45,416 nt of DNA, from positions 1 to 45,416 of the forward strand of contig JAINDK010000073.1 of assembly GCA_019931185.1 (NCBI GenBank). Reading direction: 5' to 3'. Shown piece after piece: positions 25,680-35,001 of this stretch. The notes below the pieces were generated by a model. The model saw only the letters and a program-made list of their open reading frames with translations, did no database searches and was not told where the DNA came from. Each line of letters starts with the position of its first letter. The stretch's first letter is position 1. This DNA is from Bryobacter sp. CoA8 C33 (GTDB lineage Bacteria > Acidobacteriota > Terriglobia > Bryobacterales > Bryobacteraceae). The position numbers and the translations under genes are program-made.

Positions 25680-25689
25680 TACTATAGTA
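25680..25689. promoter_or_regulatory. Palindromic divergent promoter core (TACTATAGTA)
   Basis: The 15-base gap between two divergent start codons contains the perfect palindrome TACTATAGTA. TATAGT reads on both strands. For the GH88 gene it is six bases from the ATG at 25695. For GH29 it lies one base from the first ATG, so initiation there would favour the fourth or sixth codon. A shared, mutually exclusive promoter is inferred. Confidence 0.4.
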
Positions 25690-25694
25690 GGTTC

Positions 25695-27032
25695 ATGGTC
25701 AAGGTCGATCCAACTCTCTCCCCCTCCGCTCTCCTGCCCGCCATCAAACGCATGTGGCAACTCTCAGCGGAGAAGATCCTCAAGCTCGAATCCTCCTGGA
25801 CCCCAGAGAAAGGATCTCCCGTCTTCACCGTCGATGGCCTCTACACGAGCCGCGGCTGGACTGAATGGACCCAGGGCTTCCAGTTCGGCGCCTCCATCCT
25901 CCAGTTCGATTCCACCGGCGACGAACAGTTCCTCGCGATCGGCCGCGCCCACACCCTTCAACTCATGGCCACCCACGTCACCCACACCGGCGTCCATGAC
26001 CATGGCTTCAACAACGTCTCCACCTACGGCAATCTCCTCCGCCTCCTCACCGAAGGCCGCATCGCCCCCGACCCCTGGGAAAAAAACTTCTACCAATTCG
26101 CACTCAAGGCCAGCGGCGCCGTCCAGGCCTCCCGCTGGTCCACCATCCACGGCGGCGGCGGCTACATCTACTCCTTCAATGGTCCCCATTCCCTCTTCGT
26201 CGACACCATCCGCTCCCTCCGCTCCCTCGCCATCGCCCATCGCCTCGGTCATGTCCTCACCGCCGAAAACGATTGCCGCATCTCCCTGCTCGACCGCCTC
26301 ATCGAACACGCCGCCGCCACCGCCCACTACAGCATCTATTACGGCGAAGGCCGCGACTCCTACGACCTCCGCGGACGCACCGTCCACGAAGCCGTCTTCA
26401 ATCGCAACGACGGCCGCTTCCGCTGTCCCAGTTCTCAGCAAGGCTACTCCCCCTTCTCCACCTGGACCCGTGGCCTCGCCTGGGCCATCTGCGGCTTCGC
26501 CGAACAGCTCGAATTCCTCGACACCCTCACCGAACCCAATCTCGATTCCATCCGCGCCATCATGCGCCGGGCCGCCGAGGCCACCTGCGACTTCTACCTC
26601 GCCCACACCCCCACCTGCGGCGTCCCTTACTGGGATACCGGCGCACCCCAGCTACACCGCCTCGGCCATTACCTCGACTGCCCCGCCCAGCCCTTCAACG
26701 AATTCGAACCCGTTGACAGCTCCGCCGCCGCCATCGCCGCCCAGGGCTTTCTCCGCCTCGGCCGCTACCTCAAGAACACCACCTACTTCCAGGCCGGCCT
26801 CACTATCCTCCGCACCCTCCTCGCCGAACCCTACCTCTCCACCAACCCCCACCACCAGGGCCTTCTCCTCCACTCCGTCTACCATCGCCCCAACGGTTGG
26901 GACTACATCCCACCCGGACAAAAAGTCCCCTGCGGCGAAAGCTGCATGTGGGGCGACTACCACCTCCGCGAACTCGCCCTCCTGGTCGAACGCCTCGTCC
27001 ACGCTCGCCCCTACCTCACCTTCTGGTGCTAG
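25695..27032 (+). CDS. Unsaturated glucuronyl hydrolase-like protein (GH88)
   Basis: 445 residues with an (alpha/alpha)6 barrel pattern. Visible landmarks are HDHGFNNVSTYGN, WSTIHGGGGYIYSFNG, TWTRGLAWAICGFAEQLEF, VPYWDTGAP and the DSSAAAIAAQGFLRLGRYL helix, all typical of GH88. These enzymes hydrolyse 4,5-unsaturated uronic acids from lyase-generated oligosaccharides. No signal peptide is seen, so it probably acts in the cytoplasm on imported disaccharides. Its start ATG is six bases after TATAGT. It ends with a four-base convergent overlap (CTAG) on the DUF1501 gene. Together with GH29 it suggests use of fucosylated, uronate-containing polysaccharide, an inference. Confidence 0.85.
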   Translation: MVKVDPTLSPSALLPAIKRMWQLSAEKILKLESSWTPEKGSPVFTVDGLYTSRGWTEWTQGFQFGASILQFDSTGDEQFLAIGRAHTLQLMATHVTHTGVHDHGFNNVSTYGNLLRLLTEGRIAPDPWEKNFYQFALKASGAVQASRWSTIHGGGGYIYSFNGPHSLFVDTIRSLRSLAIAHRLGHVLTAENDCRISLLDRLIEHAAATAHYSIYYGEGRDSYDLRGRTVHEAVFNRNDGRFRCPSSQQGYSPFSTWTRGLAWAICGFAEQLEFLDTLTEPNLDSIRAIMRRAAEATCDFYLAHTPTCGVPYWDTGAPQLHRLGHYLDCPAQPFNEFEPVDSSAAAIAAQGFLRLGRYLKNTTYFQAGLTILRTLLAEPYLSTNPHHQGLLLHSVYHRPNGWDYIPPGQKVPCGESCMWGDYHLRELALLVERLVHARPYLTFWC

Positions 27033-28432
27033 GCCAACACCTTCCGCACCACTTCTCCCCGCACTCCCGTCAGCCGCTGATTGAAGCCCTGATAGAAGTA
27101 CGTCAGCTTCGTGTGATCCATCCCCATCAGGTGCAGCAGCGTCGCATGCAAGTCCGATACATGCACCCGCTCCTCTACCGCCGCGAAGCCCAGCTCATCA
27201 GTCGCCCCGATCGCCTGCCCACCCTTCACTCCCGCCCCCGCCAGCCACATCGAGAACCCATGCCAGTCATGGTCACGCCCCGGCTTGCCCACGCCTTCGC
27301 TCGTCGGCGTCCGGCCAAATTCCCCTCCCCATAGCAACAGCGTTTCATCCCACAACCCCGTCGCCTTCAAATCCTCCATCAACGCCGCAATCGGCTGGTC
27401 CGTCTCCCCCGAATGCAACCGGTGATTCGTGATGCAATCATTGTGCCCGTCCCAGGTATCCTCAATGTGCCCCCCACCGGAATACAACTGCACGAATCGC
27501 ACCCCCTTCTCCAGCAGCCGCCGCGTCATCAGACACTTCCGCCCGAAGTCCGCTGTCAACCGCTCATCGAGCCCATAGCGCGCCCGCGTCGCAGCCGACT
27601 TGGTCGACAAATCCACCACCGCCGCCGCCTCCATCTGCATCCGGTAGGCCACCTCATAAGACTCGATCCGCGCCGCCAACTCCGACTCCCCCTGATGCTC
27701 GGCCAAGTGCTCCTCGTTCAGCCGCTTCAGCAAATCAAGCGACTGCCGCTGCGTCCGCCCCGTCACCCCCGCCGGCGGCTGCAAATTGAGCAGCGGCGCC
27801 GCCCCGCTGCGGAACAGCGTCCCCTGGAACGCCGCCGGCATATAGCCACCCGTCCAGTTCGATGCCGATCCGATCGGTCCTCCCCGCGGATCCGTCATCA
27901 CCACAAACGCCGGCAGGCTTTGGTTATCCGTCCCCAACCCATACGTCACCCACGCCCCCATGCTCGGCTTACCCAGAAAGATGCTCCCCGTGTTCATCTG
28001 CAAACACCCCGACGCATGCGCCGCCGTGTCCGTGTACATCGACCGGATCACGCACAAATCATCAGCAAACTTCCCCGTATGCCGAAACAGTTCACTGATC
28101 ATCAGCCCGCTCTGCCCCCGCGGCGAAAATGCAAACGGCGATTGCATCAAATACCCCACCGGCCTACCATTCGAACCCACCGCCAGCTCTCCCCGGTACG
28201 GCTGCCCGTTCCGCTTCGTCAACTCCGGCTTGTAGTCGAACGTGTCCACCTGGCTCGGTGCCCCGTTCATGAACAAAAACACCGCCCGCTTTGCCTTCGC
28301 CGCGAAGTGCGGCTTGCGCGGCGCCAGAATCGAATTCGCCGCTATCGCCTGGTCCCGCAGCAATAGCTCCATCAGCGCCACCCCCGCAAAGCCGCCACCC
28401 GTCTGCCAGATAAAGTCCCGCCTCTTCTTCAT
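27029..28432 (-). CDS. DUF1501 family secreted protein (second copy)
   Basis: 467 residues from ATG 28432. The N-terminus MKKRRDFIWQTGGGFAG looks like a Tat-type signal (R-R-D-F). Family blocks are RAVFLFMNGAPSQVDTFDYK, GAWVTYGLGTDNQ, KGVRFVQLYSGGG, LLLWGGEFGRTPTSEG and ATLLHLMGMDHTK. Compared with the copy at 18152-19531 it shares the same order of motifs but is clearly diverged, so the two pairs are not a recent duplication. It lies 11 bases after the frameshifted DUF1549/1553 gene and is probably co-transcribed with it. Substrate unknown. Confidence 0.93.
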   Translation of the reverse strand: MKKRRDFIWQTGGGFAGVALMELLLRDQAIAANSILAPRKPHFAAKAKRAVFLFMNGAPSQVDTFDYKPELTKRNGQPYRGELAVGSNGRPVGYLMQSPFAFSPRGQSGLMISELFRHTGKFADDLCVIRSMYTDTAAHASGCLQMNTGSIFLGKPSMGAWVTYGLGTDNQSLPAFVVMTDPRGGPIGSASNWTGGYMPAAFQGTLFRSGAAPLLNLQPPAGVTGRTQRQSLDLLKRLNEEHLAEHQGESELAARIESYEVAYRMQMEAAAVVDLSTKSAATRARYGLDERLTADFGRKCLMTRRLLEKGVRFVQLYSGGGHIEDTWDGHNDCITNHRLHSGETDQPIAALMEDLKATGLWDETLLLWGGEFGRTPTSEGVGKPGRDHDWHGFSMWLAGAGVKGGQAIGATDELGFAAVEERVHVSDLHATLLHLMGMDHTKLTYFYQGFNQRLTGVRGEVVRKVLA

Positions 28433-28443
28433 TCGCTTTCCCC

Positions 28444-30815
28444 CTAATTCGTATACGCAAATTCGTTTAGATTCAAAATCACCCGGCACAACTCCTCGAG
28501 GCTCCCCGTCTGCAAAAACGCCAGCATCGCCTCGCGCTCCTCCGGCTTCGGCCGCCGCGCCAGCGCCAGACGGTAGGCCAGCTCGATCTGCCGTGGCGCC
28601 TCCGCCCCCGGCTCTTTCCTCAGCCGCTCCGCCAGATGCCGCGCCTGCCTGTTCATAAACCCGCCATTGAACAGTTGCAGCGCCTGCGGCGCCACCGACG
28701 TCGTCTGCCGCTTGCCCGCCGACCGCGCCGTGTCACACACATCCAAAACTTCCATCAGCGGCACCAGCAACGATCGCTTCACGATGTAGTAAATCGCCCG
28801 CCGCGAAGCCTTCTCTTCCTCAAAATTCTTCCAGATCTTGTCCGGGTCGCTCGATCCCTCCAGCGCCTCCCGCGGCACCTCCGGATAAACAAACTCCCCA
28901 TACATCCTCCGGTTCAATCGCCCGCTTACCGCCAGCGCCGAGTCGAGTATCGCTTCCGCCTCCAGCCGCCGGTACGGCATCCGCCACAACAGCCGGTTCT
29001 CCGGGTCCTCGCCCGCATATTCCGCCGGTCCCGTCTTCGCCATCCCATATGTGTTGCTGCTCAGGATCAACTCATGCAACTTCTTGAGCGACCAGCCCTG
29101 CTCCATAAACCAAACCGCCAGCCAGTCCAACAACTCCGGGTGCGATGGCTTGTCCCCCATCACGCCAAAGTCGTTCGCCGTCCGCACCAGCCCCTCCCCG
29201 AAATGCCACTGCCACACCCGGTTCACAATCACTCGCGCCGTCAACGGGTTCTCCCGAGAGGCGATCCACCGCGCCAGCGCCAGCCTCCGCCCACTCGTTC
29301 GCTCCCCCGCGCCAAAAACCGGCGCCTGCTGCGCCACTACCGCCGGCGCCCCAGGGCCCACTTCCGGCCCAGGAGAGCTCGCCTTACCCCGTATCAGAAT
29401 GTGCGTCGCTGGCGGAGACACTCCCCGTTCCTCGAAAAAATACCCCCGCTCGAGCTCCGGCGTCTCTTCCTTCAACCGCTTCACTTCCGCCTCCACCGGC
29501 AGCGCCGCTAACTCCTGCTCCAGTTGCTTGGCATGATCCCTGGTCAGCTTTTTTGCCGCCTCATCCCGCTCCTTGGGCGCCTGCAAAAATGCCGCCACGG
29601 CCCCGGCCGGCACCCCGCTCCGCCCCGATTTGAGCCAGCCCTCCCGCGTCGCTTCCCGCAACTGTCCAATGCGCTTATCCCGCGCTTCATACCGCTCGAT
29701 CTCCGCCCAGGTTCCCACCGGGCGGTCCAGTTCCGTCCGCCCGTTCCGCGGCCGCTTGAGGCCATGAAACACAGCCACCATCCCGTAACAATCCTTTGTC
29801 GTCAACGGCTCGAATTTGTGGTTGTGGCAACGCGCACACGCCAGCGTCAACCCCAAAAATCCCTGCGCCGTCGTGTTCACAATATCGTCCAGTTGATCAA
29901 AATGATCCTCGGCCGGGTCCGCCGGCTCATCGTCCCACGGCCCCAAACGGGCAAAACCCGTTGCCAGCATCGTCTCCGCATTCGCCCCCGGCAGCTCATC
30001 CCCCGCCAGTTGCTCCACCACGAAACGGTCGAACAGTTTATCGGCCTGCAAAGACCGAATCACATAATCGCGATACTTCCACACCTGCGGTTTGATCCCG
30101 TCCCGCTCATAGCCGTTCGTGTCCCCATAGCGCACCACATCCAACCAATGCCGCGCCCACCGCTCCCCATACTCCGGCCGCCCCAACAACTCCCGCGCCA
30201 GGCCCAGCCAGTCCCCCCAAACCGCTCCTGCTCCTCCACCGTCGGCGGCAGCCCGATCACATCCAAATACATCCGCCGCAGCAAGTCCCCCTGGCCCGCC
30301 CGCGCCGCCGGCCGCCATCCCCTCGCCTCCAGCTTCGCCAATACAAAGGCATCGATCGGATTTCGCACCCACCCCCGGTCCCGCACCACCGGGATCGCCG
30401 GCGCCGCCCGCAACGGCTGAAACGCCCAATGCCCCAACCGCGCGTCCTTCTTCTCTGCTGTCCGCGACGTCTCTGCCCCACTCCATTGCGCCCCCGCATC
30501 GATCCACTGCCGCAAAACCGCGATCTCCTCCCCCGTCAGCCGCGGTCCTGCCGGCGGCATTACCAGCTTCGGATCCGCCCCCGTTACATAGCGCATCAAC
30601 AGGCTCCCCTTGCTGTCCCCCGGTACAATCGCCGCTACCCCGCTCTCGCCCCCCCGCAAGGCATCCTCCCGCCGGTCCAGCCGCAAATCACTCTTTTGCA
30701 TCCCCGCCCCATGACACCCCCAACAGTTCCTCGCCAGAATCGGCCGCACGTCTCCCGTGAAATCCTCCCCCGCCGCACTCACCGTACCCGCAAGCAGCCA
30801 AAGCAGCCAAGCCAT
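28444..30815 (-). pseudogene. PSCyt1-DUF1549-DUF1553 protein with frameshift
   Basis: Start ATG 30815 gives MAWLLWLLAGTVSAAG (signal peptide) and a PSCyt1 cytochrome domain: RPILARNCWGCHG haem site, DLRLDRREDALRGG, and GDSKGSLLMRYV. The DUF1549 start follows up to LPPTVEEQERF. At the C6 run 30213-30218 the frame must change. The second frame then continues with ELLGRPEYGERWARHWLDVV, a [11 protein letters not shown] haem site, DUF1553 (NPLTARVIVNRVWQWHFGE) and the end at 28444. Both halves are otherwise intact and conserved, so a homopolymer sequencing error or very recent lesion is likely, though the linker also looks a few residues short. If repaired it would be about 790 residues and periplasmic. 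Confidence 0.8.
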
Positions 30816-30822
30816 ACGCCGC

Positions 30823-30828
30823 AATTTA
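30823..30828 (-). promoter_or_regulatory. Candidate -10 element (TAAATT) before the second DUF1549/1553 gene
   Basis: Minus-strand TAAATT, seven bases, then ATG at 30815. The position supports 30815 over the TTG at 30824 as the start. Confidence 0.3.
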
Positions 30829-30888
30829 TCTTAACTCTCGAACCGTCCAACTTCCCGCCAGACAGATTACTCCCCCCTTACCAGCCCC

Positions 30889-31998
30889 CTAAAGCCCCAT
30901 CCCAAGTCCAAAAGACGGCCGATTGCCTTCAATGCCCAACGACATCGCGCGAAGATTTCTCGCCATCTTCTCCCCTTCGTCGCCCTCCTCCAACATCTTT
31001 ACAAACAGCGGCACCAATTCCGGGTCTCGCCATCCCGCCGCCGCTTCCCGCTCCAATTGCCGGCACGCCTCCTCCATCGTCAACGCTTTCTTGTAGCTCC
31101 GCTCACTCGAAAGCGCATCGAAAACATCCGCAATTTGCAGTATTCGAGCCAGCAACGGGATTTTAGTTCCCTTCAGATGGTCCGGATAGCCGGTGCCGTC
31201 CCACTTCTCATGATGATGACGGATGATCGGCAATACGTTCGCAAGCGATTTCATCGGCCGGCATATGTCCTCCCCGCGCAGCACGTGGCTCCTCATCACA
31301 TACCACTCCTCCTCAGTCAGCTCCCCTTGCTTGTTCAGAATTGCGTCCGGAATGCCAATCTTTCCTATGTCGTGCAAATAACCGCCCCGGTGCAGCGCCA
31401 TCAGTTCATTTCGCGTCAATCCCAATCGGATTCCCAACTCCACACTAAAGTACGAAAGCCGCCGGCAGTGCTCCGAAGTGCACCTGTCCCGCTCCTCAAC
31501 CGCTTGCGCCAATGTGAACAAAATACTCTCCACTTCATCCAGCGAGTCAATCGCCGCCTTATGCCGAAGCATCGAGAGCACTCGCGCCTTCAGAACATTC
31601 GGATGCGCAGGCAGAAGGAGATACTCATCCGCCCCACTCGTCAATCCCGCAACCTCATGCTCGCTTCCCTGCAGGCTGGTCAGCATCAACACCGGCAGAA
31701 GCTGTGTATTCCGGTCTGCCTTCAACTCCCGGCAAAAGTCCATCCCATTCTCATCCGGCAGGAACAGATCGCAGATCACCAAATCCACCCGTTCCTTCCG
31801 CAGTATTTCGAAGGCCTCCGACGTTCGCCGCGCCTCGATAAACCGCGCTCCCGTCTCCCGTAATGTTGCCTTTACCACCCTCCGGTTCAGATCCGCCGCA
31901 TCCACTAGCAAAATCGTGGGGTTGCTGTCGAATACTGTAAACAACTCAACGTGTTCTCTGATTGCCGACAGCGGCGGATTCATGAAAAGCCTTTTCAT
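30889..31998 (-). CDS. Response regulator with HD-GYP output domain
   Basis: 369 residues from ATG 31998; ATG 31983 is an alternative. An N-terminal receiver domain shows ILLVDAADLNRRVV, the phospho-acceptor Asp in LVICDLFLPDENG, LMLTSLQG and a late SGADEYLLLP. The HD-GYP domain follows: HCRRLSYFSVELG, GYLHDIGKIGIPDAIL (HD), SHVLRGEDICRPM, HHHEKWDGTGYPD (GYP) and LARILQIADVFDALSS. HD-GYP enzymes hydrolyse cyclic di-GMP to GMP or pGpG and lower biofilm-type behaviour. No histidine kinase is adjacent, so it is an orphan regulator here. It is transcribed away from the DinB gene. Confidence 0.93.
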   Translation of the reverse strand: MKRLFMNPPLSAIREHVELFTVFDSNPTILLVDAADLNRRVVKATLRETGARFIEARRTSEAFEILRKERVDLVICDLFLPDENGMDFCRELKADRNTQLLPVLMLTSLQGSEHEVAGLTSGADEYLLLPAHPNVLKARVLSMLRHKAAIDSLDEVESILFTLAQAVEERDRCTSEHCRRLSYFSVELGIRLGLTRNELMALHRGGYLHDIGKIGIPDAILNKQGELTEEEWYVMRSHVLRGEDICRPMKSLANVLPIIRHHHEKWDGTGYPDHLKGTKIPLLARILQIADVFDALSSERSYKKALTMEEACRQLEREAAAGWRDPELVPLFVKMLEEGDEGEKMARNLRAMSLGIEGNRPSFGLGMGL

Positions 31999-32059
31999 TG
32001 CTATGGAAAAGATCGGCCGCCTAAGGTGCAAACATTAGAAGAACATCGCCGAAAAGTAC

Positions 32060-32065
32060 TAGTAT
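32060..32065 (+). promoter_or_regulatory. Candidate -10 element (TAGTAT) before the DinB-like gene
   Basis: TAGTAT, seven bases, then ATG at 32073. It overlaps the upstream ATG at 32064, which argues for the internal start. Confidence 0.35.
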
Positions 32066-32072
32066 GGGGTTC

Positions 32073-32660
32073 ATGATCCAACTCATCGGGCTCTTTCTCC
32101 TGATCACTTCCGCCTTGGCTGCCCAACCCCTCACACGCAACGAGCGCAACCGGGCTATCAGCGAACTCCACGCCACCCGCAAACTCCTCCAGGATGCCGT
32201 CGCCGGCCTCAAGGTCAAGCAACTCAACTTCAAACCCAACGAAAAATCCTGGTCGATCGCTGAGATCGTCGAGCACCTCGCCGTGGTCGAGGATGGCCTC
32301 TTTGCTACCTATCAGCAGGTGGCCGGCGGCGCCGCCGTCGCCGGCGCCAAGTCCGCCTTCAAGGACGAAGATTATCTCAAGGTCATCCGCAGCCGCGACC
32401 AGAAAGTCCAGGCCCCCGAGAGCATGGCCCCCAAGAAGACCTTCCCCTCCACCCCCAAAGCCCTCGAAGCCTTCAACCAGCGCCGCCTCCGCAACATCGA
32501 TTTCCTCGATAAGACGCGCGACGAAGACCTCCGCCGCAAAATCCTCTCCGGTCAGAACATCGACGCCTATCAGATCTTCCTACTCCTGGCCGCTCACGCC
32601 GAGCGCCATGTCGGCCAGATCAACGAGCTCAAATCGAATGCCCGCTACCCGCGCTCCTGA
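32073..32660 (+). CDS. DinB-superfamily protein with signal peptide
   Basis: 195 residues from ATG 32073 (MIQLIGLFLLITSALAAQ, a signal peptide). The four-helix DinB/YfiT-like fold is indicated by ISELHATRKLLQDAV, FKPNEKSWSIAEIVEHLAVVEDGLF and a C-terminal FLLLAAHAERHVGQINELK. Metal-binding His residues lie in the EHLA and HAERHVGQ motifs. Most DinB-like proteins are cytoplasmic metal-dependent transferases or hydrolases of small thiols; an exported form is a variant often found in Acidobacteriota. The stop is four bases from the convergent pyrophosphatase gene. Confidence 0.85.
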   Translation: MIQLIGLFLLITSALAAQPLTRNERNRAISELHATRKLLQDAVAGLKVKQLNFKPNEKSWSIAEIVEHLAVVEDGLFATYQQVAGGAAVAGAKSAFKDEDYLKVIRSRDQKVQAPESMAPKKTFPSTPKALEAFNQRRLRNIDFLDKTRDEDLRRKILSGQNIDAYQIFLLLAAHAERHVGQINELKSNARYPRS

Positions 32661-32664
32661 TCCT

Positions 32665-34890
32665 CTACAAGAATAGTGGCGCCGCCACCAGCGTGATCGT
32701 GCTCAACAGTTTGATCAGCACGTGAATCGACGGTCCGGCCGTGTCCTTGAATGGATCGCCCACCGTGTCGCCCACAACGGAAGCCTTGTGCGCGTCCGAT
32801 CCCTTACCCCCGTGGTGACCCAATTCAATATACTTCTTGGCGTTATCCCAGGCCCCCCCGCCGTTGTTCATGAAGGTTGCCATCAGAATACCGGCGATCG
32901 TGCCTACCATCAACATCGCCGCCACCGCGCAGGCCCCCATCGGCGTGCCGTCCTCGGCCGCCGGCAGGTTCTTGAACAGCAACCCGACCGCGACCGGCGC
33001 CAGTACCGGCAGTGAACCCGGCAAGATCATCGCCCTCAGCGCCCCGGCCGTCACGATATCCACGCACTGCCCGTAGTCCGGGTCCGAGGTGCCTTTCATA
33101 ATCCCAGGGTTCTCCCGAAACTGCCGCCGCACTTCCTTGATTACCGTCTGCGCTACCTTCCCCACCGCCTGGATCGCCAGCGAACTGAATACAAACACCA
33201 GCATCGCCCCCAGCAGCGCACCGATAAACACCGGCACCTGCCCGATATCCACGCTGAACGGAATCTCTTCAAACGGCTTATCCAGCCGCTTGGCCAACAC
33301 CAGCTTGACTTCGTCGATATACGCGCTAAACAACAAAAAGGCCGCCAGCGCCGCGCTGCCGATCGCATAGCCCTTCGTCAACGCCTTCGTCGTGTTGCCC
33401 GCCGCATCGAGCAGATCCGTGCGGTGCCGCACCTCGGGCGCCTGCTTTGACATCTCGGCGATGCCGCCCGCATTGTCCGTAATCGGCCCGAAGGTGTCCA
33501 TCGCCAGTACATACGCCGCTGTCGAAAGGACCCCCATCGTCGCAATCGCCGTGCCGTATAGCCCGCTGGCCAGCGCGCTCACTCCCGGCAGCGCCGCCTG
33601 CACCCCCATCCAGTACGATCCGAAAATCGCCAGCGTAATCGTCATCACAACCAGCCCCGTGCACTCCATGCCGATCGCCAATCCCGAAATCATCGTCGTC
33701 GCCGGCCCCGTCGTGCAAGACTCCGCGATAAACCGCACCGGACGGTAATTGTGGTCCGTGTAGTACTGCGTCAGGAACACAAATAGGAAACTCGTCAGAA
33801 TGCCGATCACCCCAGCCCCGAACAGCCATAGGTTCCCGCCCAGTAACTGCTCTACCGCCAGATAGAAACCGCCCACCGCGATCGCACTCGAGATGAAGTA
33901 GCCCCGGTTCAGTGCCCGCATCGGGTCTTCCTCACCCTTCAGCCGCACCAAAAACACACCCACAATGCTCGCAAGCAAACCCAGCGCGCAGGTGTAGAGA
34001 GGAAACAGAACCCCCGACAAACCAAAAACCTTGTACAGCGTCACCCCAAGAATCATCGCTCCGATGTTCTCCGCCGCCGTCGATTCAAAAATGTCCGCGC
34101 CCCGTCCCGCGCAATCCCCCACATTGTCCCCAACCAGATCCGCTATCACCGCCGGGTTCCGCGGGTCGTCCTCCGGTATCCCCGCTTCCACCTTGCCCAC
34201 CAGATCCGCCCCCACATCGGCCGCCTTTGTGTAAATCCCGCCCCCCAACTGCGCGAATAGCGCCACAAAGCTCGCCCCAAATCCAAACGCCACGATCTGC
34301 GCCGGCACTTCCTGCGGATGATTGACGCCGTCAAAGAACGCAAACAACAGGCCAACCCCAAACAACGACAGCGCCGTCACCGAAATACCCGTTACCGCTC
34401 CTCCCCGCAACGCAATCTGCATCGCCTCGCCCAAGCTCGAGCGCGCCGCCGCCGCCACCCGGATATTCGTGCGGATCGATACCCACATCCCAGAAAACCC
34501 CGCCGCCAGCGAACAAATCGACCCGAATAGAAAACTCGTCGTCATCCGCACCGCCATCTGTGTGCTGTCCTTGCCAATCGCGTAGGCAAGGTAGATGATT
34601 ATGGCCAATACCACCGCCAATCCCGCTATCGTTCGGTTCTGCCGGTTCATGTAGGCCTCGGCCCCGGACTTAATCGCATTCGAGATCCGCTTCATCTCGG
34701 CCGTGCCCGTATCTTTAGACAGGACCTGCTTAGCCAGATATCCGGCTACGAGCATCCCGAAAGCGCTGATTCCTAGAATCAGTAGCAGTGTGGCTTGACC
34801 CCGGTCGGCTTCCGTGCCGGTCGCCAGCCACAGCGCAAACGGGGCGTTGAGGAAATAATTCACGTTGAAAAAGACCTTTCCCAAAAACAA
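32665..34890 (-). CDS. hppA: Membrane-bound H+-translocating pyrophosphatase, K+-independent type
   Basis: 741 residues with about 16 membrane helices, the family's normal size. The PPi-binding site contains DVGADLVGKVEAGIPEDDPR and DLVGDNVGDCAGRGADIFE, with NPAVIA between; a second acidic site lies near FGPITDNAGGIAEM and SVVGDTVGDPFKDTAGPS at the end. In the diagnostic segment GNTTKALTKGYAIGS, Lys and Thr occupy the positions that are Ala and Gly/Ala in K+-dependent enzymes, so this is a K+-independent proton pump. It couples PPi hydrolysis to proton export. The first codon is a TTG; a GTG at 34863 is an alternative start. It is transcribed alone, away from the next operon. Confidence 0.96.
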   Translation of the reverse strand: MFLGKVFFNVNYFLNAPFALWLATGTEADRGQATLLLILGISAFGMLVAGYLAKQVLSKDTGTAEMKRISNAIKSGAEAYMNRQNRTIAGLAVVLAIIIYLAYAIGKDSTQMAVRMTTSFLFGSICSLAAGFSGMWVSIRTNIRVAAAARSSLGEAMQIALRGGAVTGISVTALSLFGVGLLFAFFDGVNHPQEVPAQIVAFGFGASFVALFAQLGGGIYTKAADVGADLVGKVEAGIPEDDPRNPAVIADLVGDNVGDCAGRGADIFESTAAENIGAMILGVTLYKVFGLSGVLFPLYTCALGLLASIVGVFLVRLKGEEDPMRALNRGYFISSAIAVGGFYLAVEQLLGGNLWLFGAGVIGILTSFLFVFLTQYYTDHNYRPVRFIAESCTTGPATTMISGLAIGMECTGLVVMTITLAIFGSYWMGVQAALPGVSALASGLYGTAIATMGVLSTAAYVLAMDTFGPITDNAGGIAEMSKQAPEVRHRTDLLDAAGNTTKALTKGYAIGSAALAAFLLFSAYIDEVKLVLAKRLDKPFEEIPFSVDIGQVPVFIGALLGAMLVFVFSSLAIQAVGKVAQTVIKEVRRQFRENPGIMKGTSDPDYGQCVDIVTAGALRAMILPGSLPVLAPVAVGLLFKNLPAAEDGTPMGACAVAAMLMVGTIAGILMATFMNNGGGAWDNAKKYIELGHHGGKGSDAHKASVVGDTVGDPFKDTAGPSIHVLIKLLSTITLVAAPLFL

Positions 34891-34989
34891 AAGCGTTTGT
34901 TAGCTTAACCGATTTGACACCAGCGGATCAATGATTTTTCTCTTTCCGTGGCCCCTCTCCGCGGCAACCAGAGTGCCCGGCCGGACAGT

Positions 34990-34995
34990 TATCCT
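34990..34995 (+). promoter_or_regulatory. Candidate -10 element (TATCCT) before the 35002 gene
   Basis: TATCCT, six bases, then GTG at 35002. It decides for GTG 35002 over the upstream frame opening at 34948. Confidence 0.35.
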
Positions 34996-35001
34996 GAAAC
35001 A

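Noticed and set aside
25834-27084. 416-codon Pro/Ser/Thr-rich plus-strand frame over the GH88 gene
   Set aside because: It is the +1 shadow of GH88; the GH88 frame has the family motifs.
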